This document shows positions 39,301-41,879 of a stretch of 64,000 nucleotides of DNA, piece by piece. Source of the DNA: Escarpia spicata (taxonomy: Eukaryota; Annelida; Polychaeta; Sabellida; Siboglinidae); contig OZ023205.1 in NCBI GenBank assembly GCA_963995525.1, forward strand, positions 50,565,681 to 50,629,680, given 5' to 3'. The notes beneath the pieces were generated by a model. It had not been told where the DNA came from. It ran no database searches and was given only the letters and a program-made list of their open reading frames with translations. The position numbers and the translations under genes are program-made. Within the stretch, counting starts at the first letter, position 1. Each line of letters starts with the position of its first letter.

Positions 39301-40525
39301 GTGTAGTTACTTGCTGAAAATGATAATGAAACATTCGTTTCTGATGTAATGATTAGCATTGCAACCAGAGGTGTTGTCAGTGTTGTAACGTCATCACCGT
39401 GTGCTTCAGCTGCTCAAGGTGGACACAAGTGATGAGACTCCCAACGATGGCGCCTACATCTTCGGTCTCTTTCTCGACGGAGCGCGGTGGGACCGCGAAA
39501 GGTAAGTCTGCACTCGGTGCAATGCACCAGTGCTTTCTGATGACCTTCACTGCACTTCGAGTTGTTGCATGTCTACAAAGACAATGCGTCATAAATTGAC
39601 AGCTTTTCCCATCGTAGACACGATCATATGTCATATCCGACACATCATTAGCGTAGTAAAACACAGATGTTTCTACATCGTAAGGTGCCACTGCTGTGCA
39701 GAGACAATGCAGGCATGACAGTGTGCAGAGACAATGCAGACTTGCATTGTCTCTGCACACTGACATGCCTGCATTGTCTCTGCACACTGACATGCTTGCA
39801 TTGTCTCTGCACACTGTAATTGTAACTGCATCTCCTCAGAGGAGCCAAGATCCACCTGCCTCTTTCTGCACTGTTCATTCGCATCCTTGGACCATTGGCC
39901 TCTGATCTGCAAACTGGTGATGTATTTCAGAACCCATAATGATTTAGAGTTTTTTGCTATCCTATCTTACTAAAGGGCCTTTCTCCCGCCTGAGAGAACT
40001 GCATGATGATCAGTTCACCAGATGGTGCCAGTATAATGACGTGTCGGATATGACATATGATGTGTGTTTGATGTGTCATAGTTATTTAGTTTTTGCTATG
40101 TTATTCTTTATTAGGAGGTCTTTCTCCTACCTGAGAGAATTGCATGATGATCAATTCCCCAGACAGCGTCAGTGTAATCAAGCAGTTTGTTAATGCGTAT
40201 ATCACGTGTTACTATTGACGTGTCGGATGTGACGTATGACGTGTGCATGTTGTGTCATTGCAGAGACACACTGGACGAGCAACTCCCGAAGGTGTTATAC
40301 GACGTCGTGCCACTCATCTGGCTGAAGCCGGCGAAGAAATGCGACATTGAAACGAAGCAACTGCGATATGTGTGTCCGCTCTACAAGACGTCTGTGCGAC
40401 GCGGCATGCTCTCGACGACCGGACACTCAACGAACTTCGTCATCGGCATGCTGCTCAACACAGAGAAACCAATCGAACACTGGGTGAAGCGAGGCTGCGC
40501 TCTCCTGTGTCAGCTCGACGACTGA
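145..40525 (+). CDS. DNAH3/7/12-like: Axonemal dynein heavy chain, inner-arm type, 3' part (28 exons)
   Basis: The gene encodes the motor subunit of a ciliary/flagellar inner-arm dynein; it hydrolyses ATP and walks on doublet microtubules. The window begins inside the gene: AAA1-AAA3 and the AAA4 P-loop lie upstream. The joined exons give about 1,642 residues without a stop: AAA4 ([14 protein letters not shown]), AAA4/5 ([20 protein letters not shown]), stalk coiled coil ([15 protein letters not shown]), microtubule-binding tip ([11 protein letters not shown]), returning coil, AAA5/6 ([30 protein letters not shown]), then AAA6 and the C-terminal domain ([39 protein letters not shown]). Introns follow GT/AG and phases match at every junction. 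From family knowledge, the overall match is best to the DNAH7/DNAH3/DNAH12 group; which of the three is not resolved. Exon 15 has two alternative copies. Exon list is given separately below. Confidence 0.95.
719..913 (+). CDS. Dynein exon 2 (end of AAA4)
   Basis: Acceptor ctctgcag and donor gtgtgt; phase 0/0, residues 55-119. It carries [19 protein letters not shown] and [10 protein letters not shown], hallmark dynein sequence at the AAA4 end. The intron after it starts with an AT-rich minisatellite. Confidence 0.93.
950..1198 (+). repeat. AT-rich minisatellite in intron 2
   Basis: About ten imperfect 22-27 bp copies of a unit built on ttcatattattttattcaag. The length variation lets short spurious frames run through all three phases; none is coding. 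Confidence 0.9.
1431..1564 (+). CDS. Dynein exon 3
   Basis: Acceptor gcatttcag, donor gtacat; starts in phase 0 and ends two bases into a codon. It encodes [17 protein letters not shown], the conserved WP.DAL...A segment that follows IDWFQ in dyneins. Confidence 0.92.
1590..1840 (-). mobile_element. LINE 3' coding fragment (RTE-like) in intron 3
   Basis: On the - strand the sequence reads [20 protein letters not shown] followed in shifted frames by a GHRRRP..W.D...D.RRA-type segment. This is the typical C-terminal tail of LINE reverse transcriptases (L/MRW.GH..RM). It is short, broken and non-functional. Confidence 0.6.
1964..2126 (+). CDS. Dynein exon 4
   Basis: Acceptor ttgttcag, donor gtaacg; completes the split codon from exon 3 and ends in phase 0. 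It encodes [18 protein letters not shown] and [11 protein letters not shown], the conserved entry into the stalk. Confidence 0.93.
3418..3431 (+). promoter_or_regulatory. CTCF-consensus match spanning exon 5 acceptor
   Basis: CCACCAGGTGGCAG is a perfect match to the bilaterian CTCF core consensus CCASYAGRKGGCRS. The AG|G of the exon 5 3' splice site lies in the middle of it. Occupancy is not shown by sequence alone. Confidence 0.45.
3425..3682 (+). CDS. Dynein exon 5 (stalk, first coil)
   Basis: Acceptor ggccaccag, donor gtggga; phase 0/0, residues 219-304. It is rich in Glu/Ala heptads starting [15 protein letters not shown] and ending [11 protein letters not shown]: the ascending helix of the dynein stalk coiled coil. 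Confidence 0.95.
3700..4345 (+). repeat. Degenerate AT-rich repeats in intron 5
   Basis: Around 14 diverged copies, about 40-50 bp each, of a unit like gtgattcactgtaaacattg plus an AT spacer containing tttaaagttaata. Old tandem array, no coding potential. Confidence 0.8.
4489..4620 (+). CDS. Dynein exon 6 (stalk to tip)
   Basis: Acceptor cggctcag, donor gtatgt; phase 0/0, residues 305-348. Encodes [20 protein letters not shown] and [12 protein letters not shown], the well-conserved start of the microtubule-binding domain. Confidence 0.94.
4621..5824. other. Start of the 6.6-kb intron 6, no gene seen
   Basis: Apart from short unconvincing open frames I see only AT-rich intronic sequence. A short inverted match (acatgtcctataacctgatg near 5,597 and catgttataggac near 5,692) suggests a small degenerate element. 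Nothing else could be identified. Confidence 0.5.
5825..11165 (+). repeat. 5.3-kb array of a 14-bp unit in intron 6
   Basis: The unit is attgttctcttacc with point variants (cttatc, ttttctt) and a 15-bp variant attgttactcttacc that alternates with it in the distal part (about 8,130-8,680 and 10,290-11,040). Because 14 is not a multiple of three and no frame contains a stop, all three forward frames read the same 14-residue cycle ([14 protein letters not shown]), giving spurious open frames of several hundred codons. There is no splice support; it sits between exons 6 and 7, which join cleanly in phase 0 across it. Confidence 0.95.
6340..10850 (+). repeat. Two ~2.2-2.3 kb higher-order copies inside the 14-bp array
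   Basis: The block from about 6,340 to 8,670 is repeated at about 8,670-10,850, sharing the same rare variants in the same order (for example ctcgtatcattttttt at 6,361 and 8,680, and catagcatttttctc at 8,094 and 10,244). The second copy is shorter by roughly 150 bp, mostly in the tccctcaccatcgt sub-array. This shows a large tandem duplication within the satellite. Confidence 0.8.
11215..11304 (+). CDS. Dynein exon 7 (microtubule-binding domain)
   Basis: Acceptor gcatgacag, donor gtaagt; phase 0/0, 30 residues ([29 protein letters not shown]). It joins GTGQK of exon 6 to VPAM of exon 8 exactly as in other inner-arm dyneins, so the 5.3-kb satellite between is intronic. Confidence 0.94.
11380..12844 (+). 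mobile_element. hAT-like element, internally deleted, in intron 7
   Basis: The left end reads cagggatga and the right end tcatcccag, imperfect terminal inverted repeats of hAT type. Each end also has a copy of aaatttccggttttt nearby (11,390 and 12,806). Flanks are TA-rich (gtatatat / atatatag), so an 8-bp target duplication is plausible but not provable. Inside are decayed protein-coding pieces (next entry). Confidence 0.45.
11640..12610 (+). pseudogene. Decayed hAT-related/zinc-finger gene pieces
   Basis: Frames contain [16 protein letters not shown], a CxxC finger-like segment resembling BED/TTF-type transposon proteins of marine invertebrates. Later come a [13 protein letters not shown] segment, which looks like the hAT C-terminal dimerisation region, and a Lys/Glu-rich tail (12,384-12,608). 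Frames shift several times and the catalytic middle is missing. Attribution rests on recalled family resemblance only. Confidence 0.4.
12845..13261. other. Intron 7 spacer, nothing identified
   Basis: AT-rich intronic sequence between two hAT-like elements; no open frame or repeat recognised. Confidence 0.5.
13262..13795 (+). mobile_element. hAT-type MITE in intron 7
   Basis: Ends cagagctgg and ccggctctg form short terminal inverted repeats. Subterminal regions are packed with agtacttgagtaaaagtac-like motifs in opposite orientations, a known style of hAT non-autonomous elements. The 8-bp flanks ttaaatat and ttatatat agree at 7 of 8 positions. It contains a poly-G run near 13,552-13,565 and no gene. 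Confidence 0.7.
14018..14329 (+). CDS. Dynein exon 8 (stalk tip and returning coil)
   Basis: Acceptor aactgtag, donor gtacgt; phase 0/0, 104 residues (379-482). It holds [31 protein letters not shown] and VAPKKERL, the distal microtubule-binding helices, followed by the descending coil ([15 protein letters not shown]). Confidence 0.95.
14742..15053 (+). mobile_element. tRNA-derived SINE in intron 8
   Basis: The head ggactcttgatcgagag and ggttcgaatcc looks like a tRNA B-box. The body shares cagagaagtcgagatggtgt and the tail gtgctatataagaa with copies at 33.5, 34.7, 35.1 and 37.4 kb. Roughly 310 bp. Confidence 0.75.
15054..15521. other. Distal intron 8, nothing identified
   Basis: No open frame or clear repeat; a fragment around 15,420-15,465 with tagcgcttcacataag may be a SINE-tail relic. 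Confidence 0.4.
15522..15740 (+). CDS. Dynein exon 9 (AAA5)
   Basis: Acceptor tctctccag, donor gtgtgg; phase 0/0, residues 483-555. Encodes [20 protein letters not shown] and [20 protein letters not shown], the stalk-to-AAA5 linker and the start of AAA5. Confidence 0.95.
15741..16268. other. Intron 9, nothing identified
   Basis: AT-rich, no gene or repeat recognised. Confidence 0.5.
16269..16414 (+). CDS. Dynein exon 10 (AAA5)
   Basis: Acceptor gttctcag, donor gtaaga; starts phase 0, ends two bases into the Trp codon completed by exon 11. Encodes [20 protein letters not shown] and [12 protein letters not shown], the conserved AAA5 active-site-like region. Confidence 0.95.
16415..16896. other. 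Intron 10, nothing identified
   Basis: No support for any feature; short open frames only. Confidence 0.5.
16897..17111 (+). CDS. Dynein exon 11 (AAA5)
   Basis: Acceptor acattgcag, donor gtaagt; completes the Trp codon and ends one base into the next codon. Encodes [33 protein letters not shown] and [15 protein letters not shown], among the most conserved dynein segments. Confidence 0.96.
17112..17549. other. Proximal intron 11, nothing identified
   Basis: A/T-rich sequence with A-runs; no gene or clear element. Confidence 0.5.
17550..17735. repeat. Dispersed repeat R1, copy 1
   Basis: A stretch with accatcattaaccagaatcc, ccgaggacactat, gtgagacaccggtg and ttaaagagcag has a diverged counterpart in intron 23 (34,150-34,330) in the same order. 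Family unknown. Confidence 0.5.
18300..18725 (+). repeat. Dispersed repeat R2, copy 1 (intron 11)
   Basis: Matches 21,985-22,690 in order: caatgtttacagaaat, aagctcaggtaattctga, ttcctcccgaaacatt and cagtcagtgtgttat. About 420 bp, no coding potential. Family unknown; it lies just before exon 12. Confidence 0.65.
18735..18748 (+). promoter_or_regulatory. CTCF-consensus match spanning exon 12 acceptor
   Basis: CCACCAGGTGGCGC matches CCASYAGRKGGCRS perfectly; the 3' splice AG|G is inside the motif. Two weaker inverted relatives, cacctggtgg, lie at about 18,187 and 18,219. Confidence 0.45.
18742..18934 (+). CDS. Dynein exon 12 (AAA5)
   Basis: Acceptor gtccaccag, donor gtgagt; phase-consistent with exons 11 and 13. 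Encodes [39 protein letters not shown] and [17 protein letters not shown], textbook dynein sequence. Confidence 0.96.
18935..19579. other. Intron 12, possible degenerate element
   Basis: The phrases gtagccaggcccttggccag (18,998) and gtctctagctacgcc (19,308) resemble ends of hAT-type elements seen in many animals, but I could not confirm matching inverted repeats. No gene seen. Confidence 0.3.
19580..19772 (+). CDS. Dynein exon 13 (AAA5/AAA6 strut)
   Basis: Acceptor atgtgccag, donor gtgggg; ends in phase 0. Encodes [20 protein letters not shown] and [19 protein letters not shown], the buttress/strut helices beside the stalk; the SSK.LS..I..KQ end is typical of this dynein class. Confidence 0.96.
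19773..20334. other. Intron 13 with short repeats
   Basis: 19,800-19,960 holds diverged aacaagattaac-like repeats; the rest shows nothing recognisable. Confidence 0.5.
20328..20341 (+). promoter_or_regulatory. CTCF-consensus match spanning exon 14 acceptor
   Basis: CCACCAGGTGGCAG, identical to the site at exon 5, perfect to the CTCF consensus and again centred on a 3' splice AG|G. Confidence 0.45.
20335..20507 (+). CDS. Dynein exon 14
   Basis: Acceptor acccaccag, donor gtaaga; starts phase 0, ends two bases into a codon (ag|c Ser). Encodes [20 protein letters not shown] and [20 protein letters not shown], conserved between AAA5 and AAA6. It is the constant exon before alternative exon 15. 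Confidence 0.96.
20508..21071. other. Intron 14, nothing identified
   Basis: AT-rich; no repeat or gene recognised. Confidence 0.5.
21072..21212 (+). CDS. Dynein alternative exon 15a
   Basis: Acceptor gttgtcgtag, donor gtgagt; 141 bp, enters by completing the Ser codon and leaves two bases into the next codon (at|g Met). Encodes [20 protein letters not shown] and [17 protein letters not shown], the AAA6-entry segment [13 protein letters not shown]. Exon 15b downstream encodes the same segment at 36 of 46 identical residues with the same length and phases. Including both would duplicate this segment, so one or the other is expected to be used. Confidence 0.93.
21224..21237 (+). promoter_or_regulatory. 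CTCF-consensus match 12 bases after exon 15a
   Basis: CCACCAGGTGGCAC matches CCASYAGRKGGCRS perfectly and starts 12 bases beyond the exon 15a end. Downstream CTCF binding is known in mammals to favour inclusion of the preceding weak exon; a role here is inference. Confidence 0.45.
21238..21984. other. Intron between 15a and 15b, proximal part
   Basis: No gene or repeat recognised; short spurious frames only. Confidence 0.5.
21985..22690 (+). repeat. Dispersed repeat R2, copy 2, between exons 15a and 15b
   Basis: Same ordered landmarks as copy 1 at 18,300-18,725 (caatgtttac, gttcaggtaattctaag, ttcctcacgaaacac, cagtcggtgtgttat), but with a minisatellite expanded inside it. Confidence 0.65.
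22205..22602 (+). repeat. 34-bp minisatellite inside R2 copy 2
   Basis: About 11-12 copies of a 34-bp unit around cattaaaacacatctcaaca and acaacgtattggtt. It grew from one such unit present in the R2 element. Confidence 0.9.
22892..23032 (+). CDS. Dynein alternative exon 15b
   Basis: Acceptor tcgttgcag, donor gtgagt; 141 bp with exactly the entry and exit phases of 15a (exit ct|g Leu instead of Met). Encodes [20 protein letters not shown] and [17 protein letters not shown]. No stop or frame loss, and substitutions are mostly conservative (R/K, E/D, L/I, V/L), arguing both copies are under selection. About 20 bases of intron before the acceptor also resemble those before 15a, showing origin by tandem duplication. 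Confidence 0.93.
23060..23710 (+). repeat. 37-bp minisatellite after exon 15b
   Basis: About 15-17 diverged copies of a 37-bp unit containing tttgtgtggtgttttgctca then tttgattgatgtactcg; best preserved at 23,320-23,480. It starts about 30 bases after the exon 15b donor. Confidence 0.9.
23711..24229. other. Intron 15b spacer
   Basis: No gene. Near 24,025-24,075 and 24,735-24,800 are caagtacaagtac-type motifs that may be the two ends of an old element interrupted by repeat R3. Confidence 0.35.
24230..24465 (-). repeat. Dispersed repeat R3, copy 1
   Basis: Reverse complement of 57,228-57,478: shared gtgaggggaaccaaccacac, ttaataacaaagctctgg-type core and gggaacactgtccc end (as gggacagtgttccc here). 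About 240 bp, non-coding, probably a MITE. Confidence 0.75.
24466..25725. other. Distal intron 15, nothing identified
   Basis: AT-rich intronic sequence without recognisable genes or repeats. Confidence 0.5.
25726..25884 (+). CDS. Dynein exon 16 (AAA6)
   Basis: Acceptor cgcacag, donor gtaagt; the first base completes the codon left by either exon 15a (Met) or 15b (Leu). Encodes [20 protein letters not shown] and [16 protein letters not shown], conserved AAA6 sequence. Confidence 0.95.
25885..26694. repeat. Intron 16 with two small tandem arrays
   Basis: 26,090-26,235 holds three copies of a 44-bp unit (ttttaagctggacttcaa, catatatgtagtgcc). 26,336-26,620 holds several 27-33 bp units around ctcaccaaaaacctccaact. 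No gene. Confidence 0.8.
26695..26839 (+). CDS. Dynein exon 17
   Basis: Acceptor cgcttgcag, donor gtacgt; ends in phase 0 after RPDK. Encodes [19 protein letters not shown] and [14 protein letters not shown], the expected segment before the next exon's V.PAV..FV. Its last 15 bases and its donor are the first unit of a 55-bp tandem repeat, so seven further copies of this exon end and donor lie downstream. Confidence 0.93.
26825..27268 (+). repeat. 55-bp minisatellite, 8 copies, carrying the exon 17 donor
   Basis: Eight apparently identical 55-bp copies; the shared cccgga starts at 26,830 and recurs every 55 bases to 27,215. Each copy contains the exon-end sequence atccgcccggacaaa followed by gtacgt. 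Perfect identity implies very recent expansion or an assembly effect. Confidence 0.95.
27270..28230 (+). mobile_element. CR1-like LINE, 3' fragment, in intron 17
   Basis: Begins abruptly at the array edge with an [11 protein letters not shown] segment, then [12 protein letters not shown] (the RT active-site ADD) and [16 protein letters not shown]-terminal pieces follow in several frames ([29 protein letters not shown]), then a 3' UTR with a gataagccaaaaggcttcc hairpin-like end. Strongly related to the CR1 copies at 45.5-54.6 kb. 5'-truncated and frameshifted. Confidence 0.8.
28231..28659. other. Intron 17 spacer
   Basis: AT-rich; a short open frame from 28,493 is not convincing. Nothing identified. 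Confidence 0.45.
28660..28818 (+). repeat. 30-bp minisatellite in intron 17
   Basis: Five copies of a 30-bp unit, ttcactgtatatagctgata with agagtggtgag. Being a multiple of three it creates a spurious repeated frame on the - strand. Confidence 0.9.
29049..29284 (+). mobile_element. Tigger/pogo-like MITE, copy 1
   Basis: Contains accttgctttacactcacc at its start and ggtgaccttaatagtg then aggtttcactg at its end, with inner cacctcgcaattaagg and acctcactattcaggtc. Near-matching second copy at 31,318-31,510. The pattern of cag-ended inverted repeats suits Tc1/mariner-pogo MITEs; no TA flanks could be proven. Confidence 0.5.
29380..29604 (+). CDS. Dynein exon 18
   Basis: Acceptor tccccacag, donor gtgagg; phase 0/0, residues 1011-1085. 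Encodes [38 protein letters not shown] and SISLGQGQ, the AAA6 signature run. Confidence 0.96.
29605..30221. other. Intron 18, nothing identified
   Basis: AT-rich, no gene or repeat recognised. Confidence 0.5.
30222..30395 (+). CDS. Dynein exon 19
   Basis: Acceptor ttcccccag, donor gtgagc; phase 0/0, residues 1086-1143. Encodes [30 protein letters not shown] and [12 protein letters not shown], near-invariant in dynein heavy chains. Confidence 0.97.
30705..30890 (+). repeat. Short tandem repeat in intron 19
   Basis: Four diverged copies, about 46 bp, of a unit with gcaggtttttccaaccttca, acgttacta and ataatga. Confidence 0.75.
31089..31229 (+). CDS. Dynein exon 20
   Basis: Acceptor tccacag, donor gtgagt; phase 0/0, residues 1144-1190. 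Encodes [20 protein letters not shown] and [12 protein letters not shown], the expected continuation of exon 19. Confidence 0.96.
31318..31510 (+). mobile_element. Tigger/pogo-like MITE, copy 2
   Basis: Ordered match to the copy in intron 17: ccttgctttacggtcacctc, cctcgcaattaaggtcaccc, acctcgctattcaggtcac and gaggtttcactg. About 190 bp, non-coding. Confidence 0.5.
31511..32373. other. Distal intron 20, nothing identified
   Basis: No gene or repeat recognised; open frames here are short. Confidence 0.5.
32374..32511 (+). CDS. Dynein exon 21
   Basis: Acceptor tgtttgcag, donor gtgaga; phase 0/0, residues 1191-1236. Encodes [20 protein letters not shown] and [20 protein letters not shown], highly conserved. 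Confidence 0.97.
32512..32990 (+). repeat. GACACA-rich simple repeat filling intron 21
   Basis: Loose array of agtgacacacact, ccagggacacagtgacac and tagtactgtcac units; nearly the whole intron is repeat. Confidence 0.9.
33034..33267 (+). CDS. Dynein exon 22
   Basis: Acceptor catgtttcag, donor gtatgg; phase 0/0, 78 residues (1237-1314). Encodes [20 protein letters not shown], then [20 protein letters not shown]. Confidence 0.97.
33490..33795 (+). mobile_element. tRNA-derived SINE ending at exon 23 acceptor
   Basis: Head gtggctagagagtcgcattc and gggtttgaatcc; body cagagaagtcgagatggtgt; tail gcactgtgctatataagaac ending about 16-20 bases before the exon 23 acceptor. The short remaining intron end supplies the pyrimidine tract. 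Confidence 0.75.
33811..33996 (+). CDS. Dynein exon 23
   Basis: Acceptor gtctgtag, donor gtgggt; phase 0/0, 62 residues (1315-1376). Encodes [20 protein letters not shown] and a Gly/Ser-rich loop [14 protein letters not shown], the variable loop of the C-terminal domain. Confidence 0.95.
34150..34335. repeat. Dispersed repeat R1, copy 2 (intron 23)
   Basis: Diverged counterpart of 17,550-17,735: accattaagcagaatctaag, caccgaggacactatgc, gacacaccggtgg. Family unknown. Confidence 0.5.
34738..34806 (+). mobile_element. SINE 3' fragment at exon 24 acceptor
   Basis: taaagtgctttgaaaagtca, aggactggatactgtgctat and the ataaaaac tail match the end of the SINE family; only the 3' end is present. It stops about 13 bases before exon 24. 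Confidence 0.7.
34820..34923 (+). CDS. Dynein exon 24
   Basis: Acceptor cgcgtgacag, donor gtaagt; starts phase 0, ends two bases into the Lys codon. Encodes [20 protein letters not shown] and [14 protein letters not shown]. Confidence 0.95.
35113..35372 (+). mobile_element. tRNA-derived SINE in intron 24
   Basis: Head ggcacagtggatagggcatc and tctcaatcgagagaaccc, body ttgcagcatggctgaatgtt, tail agcgctacataagaact: same family as the other four copies, slightly shortened. Confidence 0.75.
35577..35646 (+). pseudogene. Relic partial duplicate of exon 25
   Basis: Over 48 bases starting at 35,599 it matches exon 25 from 35,687 at 36 positions (75%), 88 bases upstream. In the corresponding frame it would read [16 protein letters not shown] against [16 protein letters not shown]. 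Homology extends weakly about 20 bases further 5'. It lacks the rest of the exon and the frame is broken upstream, so it is probably not spliced in. Confidence 0.65.
35665..35869 (+). CDS. Dynein exon 25
   Basis: Acceptor ctgtcacag, donor gtaggt; completes the Lys codon and ends in phase 0. Encodes [40 protein letters not shown] and [10 protein letters not shown]. Confidence 0.96.
35957..36905 (+). repeat. 950-bp polypyrimidine (CCCTT/CCTT)n tract in intron 25
   Basis: Almost uninterrupted C/T on the + strand (G/A on the - strand), built from ccctt, cctt and ccct units. Open frames through it (Leu/Pro/Ser on +, Gly/Arg/Glu on -) are artefacts. Such tracts can form triplex (H-DNA). Confidence 0.95.
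37260..37397 (+). CDS. Dynein exon 26
   Basis: Acceptor gtgttgacag, donor gtaggt; phase 0/0, 46 residues (1480-1525). Encodes [20 protein letters not shown] and [15 protein letters not shown]. Confidence 0.97.
37430..37662 (+). mobile_element. tRNA-derived SINE, 3'-truncated, in intron 26
   Basis: Best preserved head of the family: gtgacgcagtggctagagca, ctctcagtcgagagacccgg and gttcaaatc. The body ends at gagatggtgttctcc, without the tail. Confidence 0.75.
37882..39120 (+). repeat. 27-bp minisatellite in intron 26
   Basis: About 46 copies of gacaatgcaggcatgacagt plus gtgcaga, with variants (acttgtcagt, gcatgtcagt) and 22-bp shortened units in the proximal part. The 27-bp length keeps frames open on both strands (up to 438 codons); these are not genes. 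Confidence 0.95.
39410..39501 (+). CDS. Dynein exon 27
   Basis: Acceptor gtgcttcag, donor gtaagt; starts phase 0, ends two bases into an Arg codon. Encodes [18 protein letters not shown], a C-terminal domain signature. Confidence 0.96.
39697..39822. repeat. Minisatellite island with 41-bp-arm hairpin in intron 27
   Basis: Two forward units of the intron 26 27-bp repeat (39,698-39,738) are followed after the 4 bases gact by inverted units (39,743-39,783 and beyond to about 39,820). The 41-base arms differ at one position. Confidence 0.9.
39950..40250 (+). repeat. Tandem duplication before exon 28
   Basis: Two diverged copies, about 39,950-40,068 and 40,085-40,250, share tttttgctat, ctgcatgatgatcagttc-like text and gacgtgtcggatatgacata. 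The core gtgtcggatatgacatatga also occurs inverted at 39,617-39,652. Confidence 0.75.
40264..40525 (+). CDS. Dynein exon 28, terminal coding exon
   Basis: Acceptor tcattgcag; completes the Arg codon and runs to TGA at 40,523-40,525. Encodes [39 protein letters not shown] and [15 protein letters not shown], the normal C-terminus of axonemal dynein heavy chains. Confidence 0.97.
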
Positions 40526-41879
40526 GGGGGCACCACGTGTCGGGGTGGGATGGTGCAGGGAAGTTTTATTATCACTGCACAGTCGGTTTGTAAATTAGCG
40601 TTTTGTATGGTTGGATGAAATTTGGTCAGGTTGATATTAAAAAAATCGGCTGCAGAGTATTTATAGTATTAGCTGGATGATGCTGACAGGTACATCTCTG
40701 GCCACAATTCTTGTAATGTCGCACTGTCATGGTGAGTGATTGCGTTGTATTGTGGTAAGTGCACCACTTCAGTTACTTGCACTAAGTGAATAATACAGGT
40801 TGTTATTTTGGTGCATGCAGAATGTCATCGCAACACTGGTTGAAAGCTACTTCATATTTCCGTGTTCTCTTATTAATCTGAAGGTTTTATTTCTTGAAGA
40901 GTTATTTCGGAAGACTTAAAACATACGGATGTCTGTGTGTGGATGTTAACCTGCAAAGTTAAACTTTTATTTGTTATCGCTACTCTTATAATAGTTATGC
41001 AACATCTGGTTTGCTAATAGTTTGTCATTCTTGAGAACAGGGATTTTAATTTTTTTTTTGGGCAGCCAAATTAATTGTCCATATTTTAATCAAGACTGGA
41101 GAAATACAAGCAAAGTTATTCATTGTTTAAATGTACGTCAGGAAAACTGTATCTTTCTGTGAGAGTACAACCAAAGGTAAGTACATTGTTGGCTCAACAG
41201 CTCATGATTATAAGAAGAACAAAACAATATGTGAGCACATATCCACCAACCTGTGCTGCTGTTATATTTTCAGTGCAGCCAGGATATATATATAATTATA
41301 TATATATATAGGATATATATGTGTGTAATATGTATATATATATATATACATACATACACGAGTTTCACACACCAAGCACAACAGTTGTTTTTAATTTGTG
41401 GATTTTAGAAAGCGTGTTTTTCCCGAGTGGGGAAGGGACTGTAACAGTAAATACTAGGGGAAATTGCGCCAAGACTGAATGTTGCAAAATAGGCAATGTT
41501 AGGGCTGCATGCATGTGATGATGATTTGTGATGATGAATTCCGTCCATCTGATTTCCATCAGAATGATTTCTGTGATAATAGTATATTGATACTATTTAT
41601 ATATATTATATACACAATTAGTGTACTTATAATTTATCACTGATGATGTATGTATTTATTGCCAAATAAAAAATAAGCTGATGTTGTCATACAGTATATC
41701 GCTGCAATCGCGTGTGGAGTATTTAATTGCATTAGAATTAGTGTACTTTCTTTGCAGAAGTGAATCTGAAGGAGGTAGACCACAGTTGTTACCATTACAA
41801 ACAGACAGAATTGTTTATTGATCCATTTATATATACACTGTAATAGTACATTAACAATAATTAATACTTTACATTTTTT
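40526..41879. other. Dynein 3' UTR and intergenic sequence
   Basis: ATTAAA at 40,636-40,641 and AATAAA near 41,664 are possible polyadenylation signals; neither is certain. A TA-rich microsatellite spans about 41,285-41,355. No gene seen. Confidence 0.4.

Noticed and set aside
39830..39940. Acceptor-like ctcctcag followed by an open stretch before exon 28
   Set aside because: It does not resemble any dynein segment and exon 27 joins exon 28 directly with matching phase and conserved residues.
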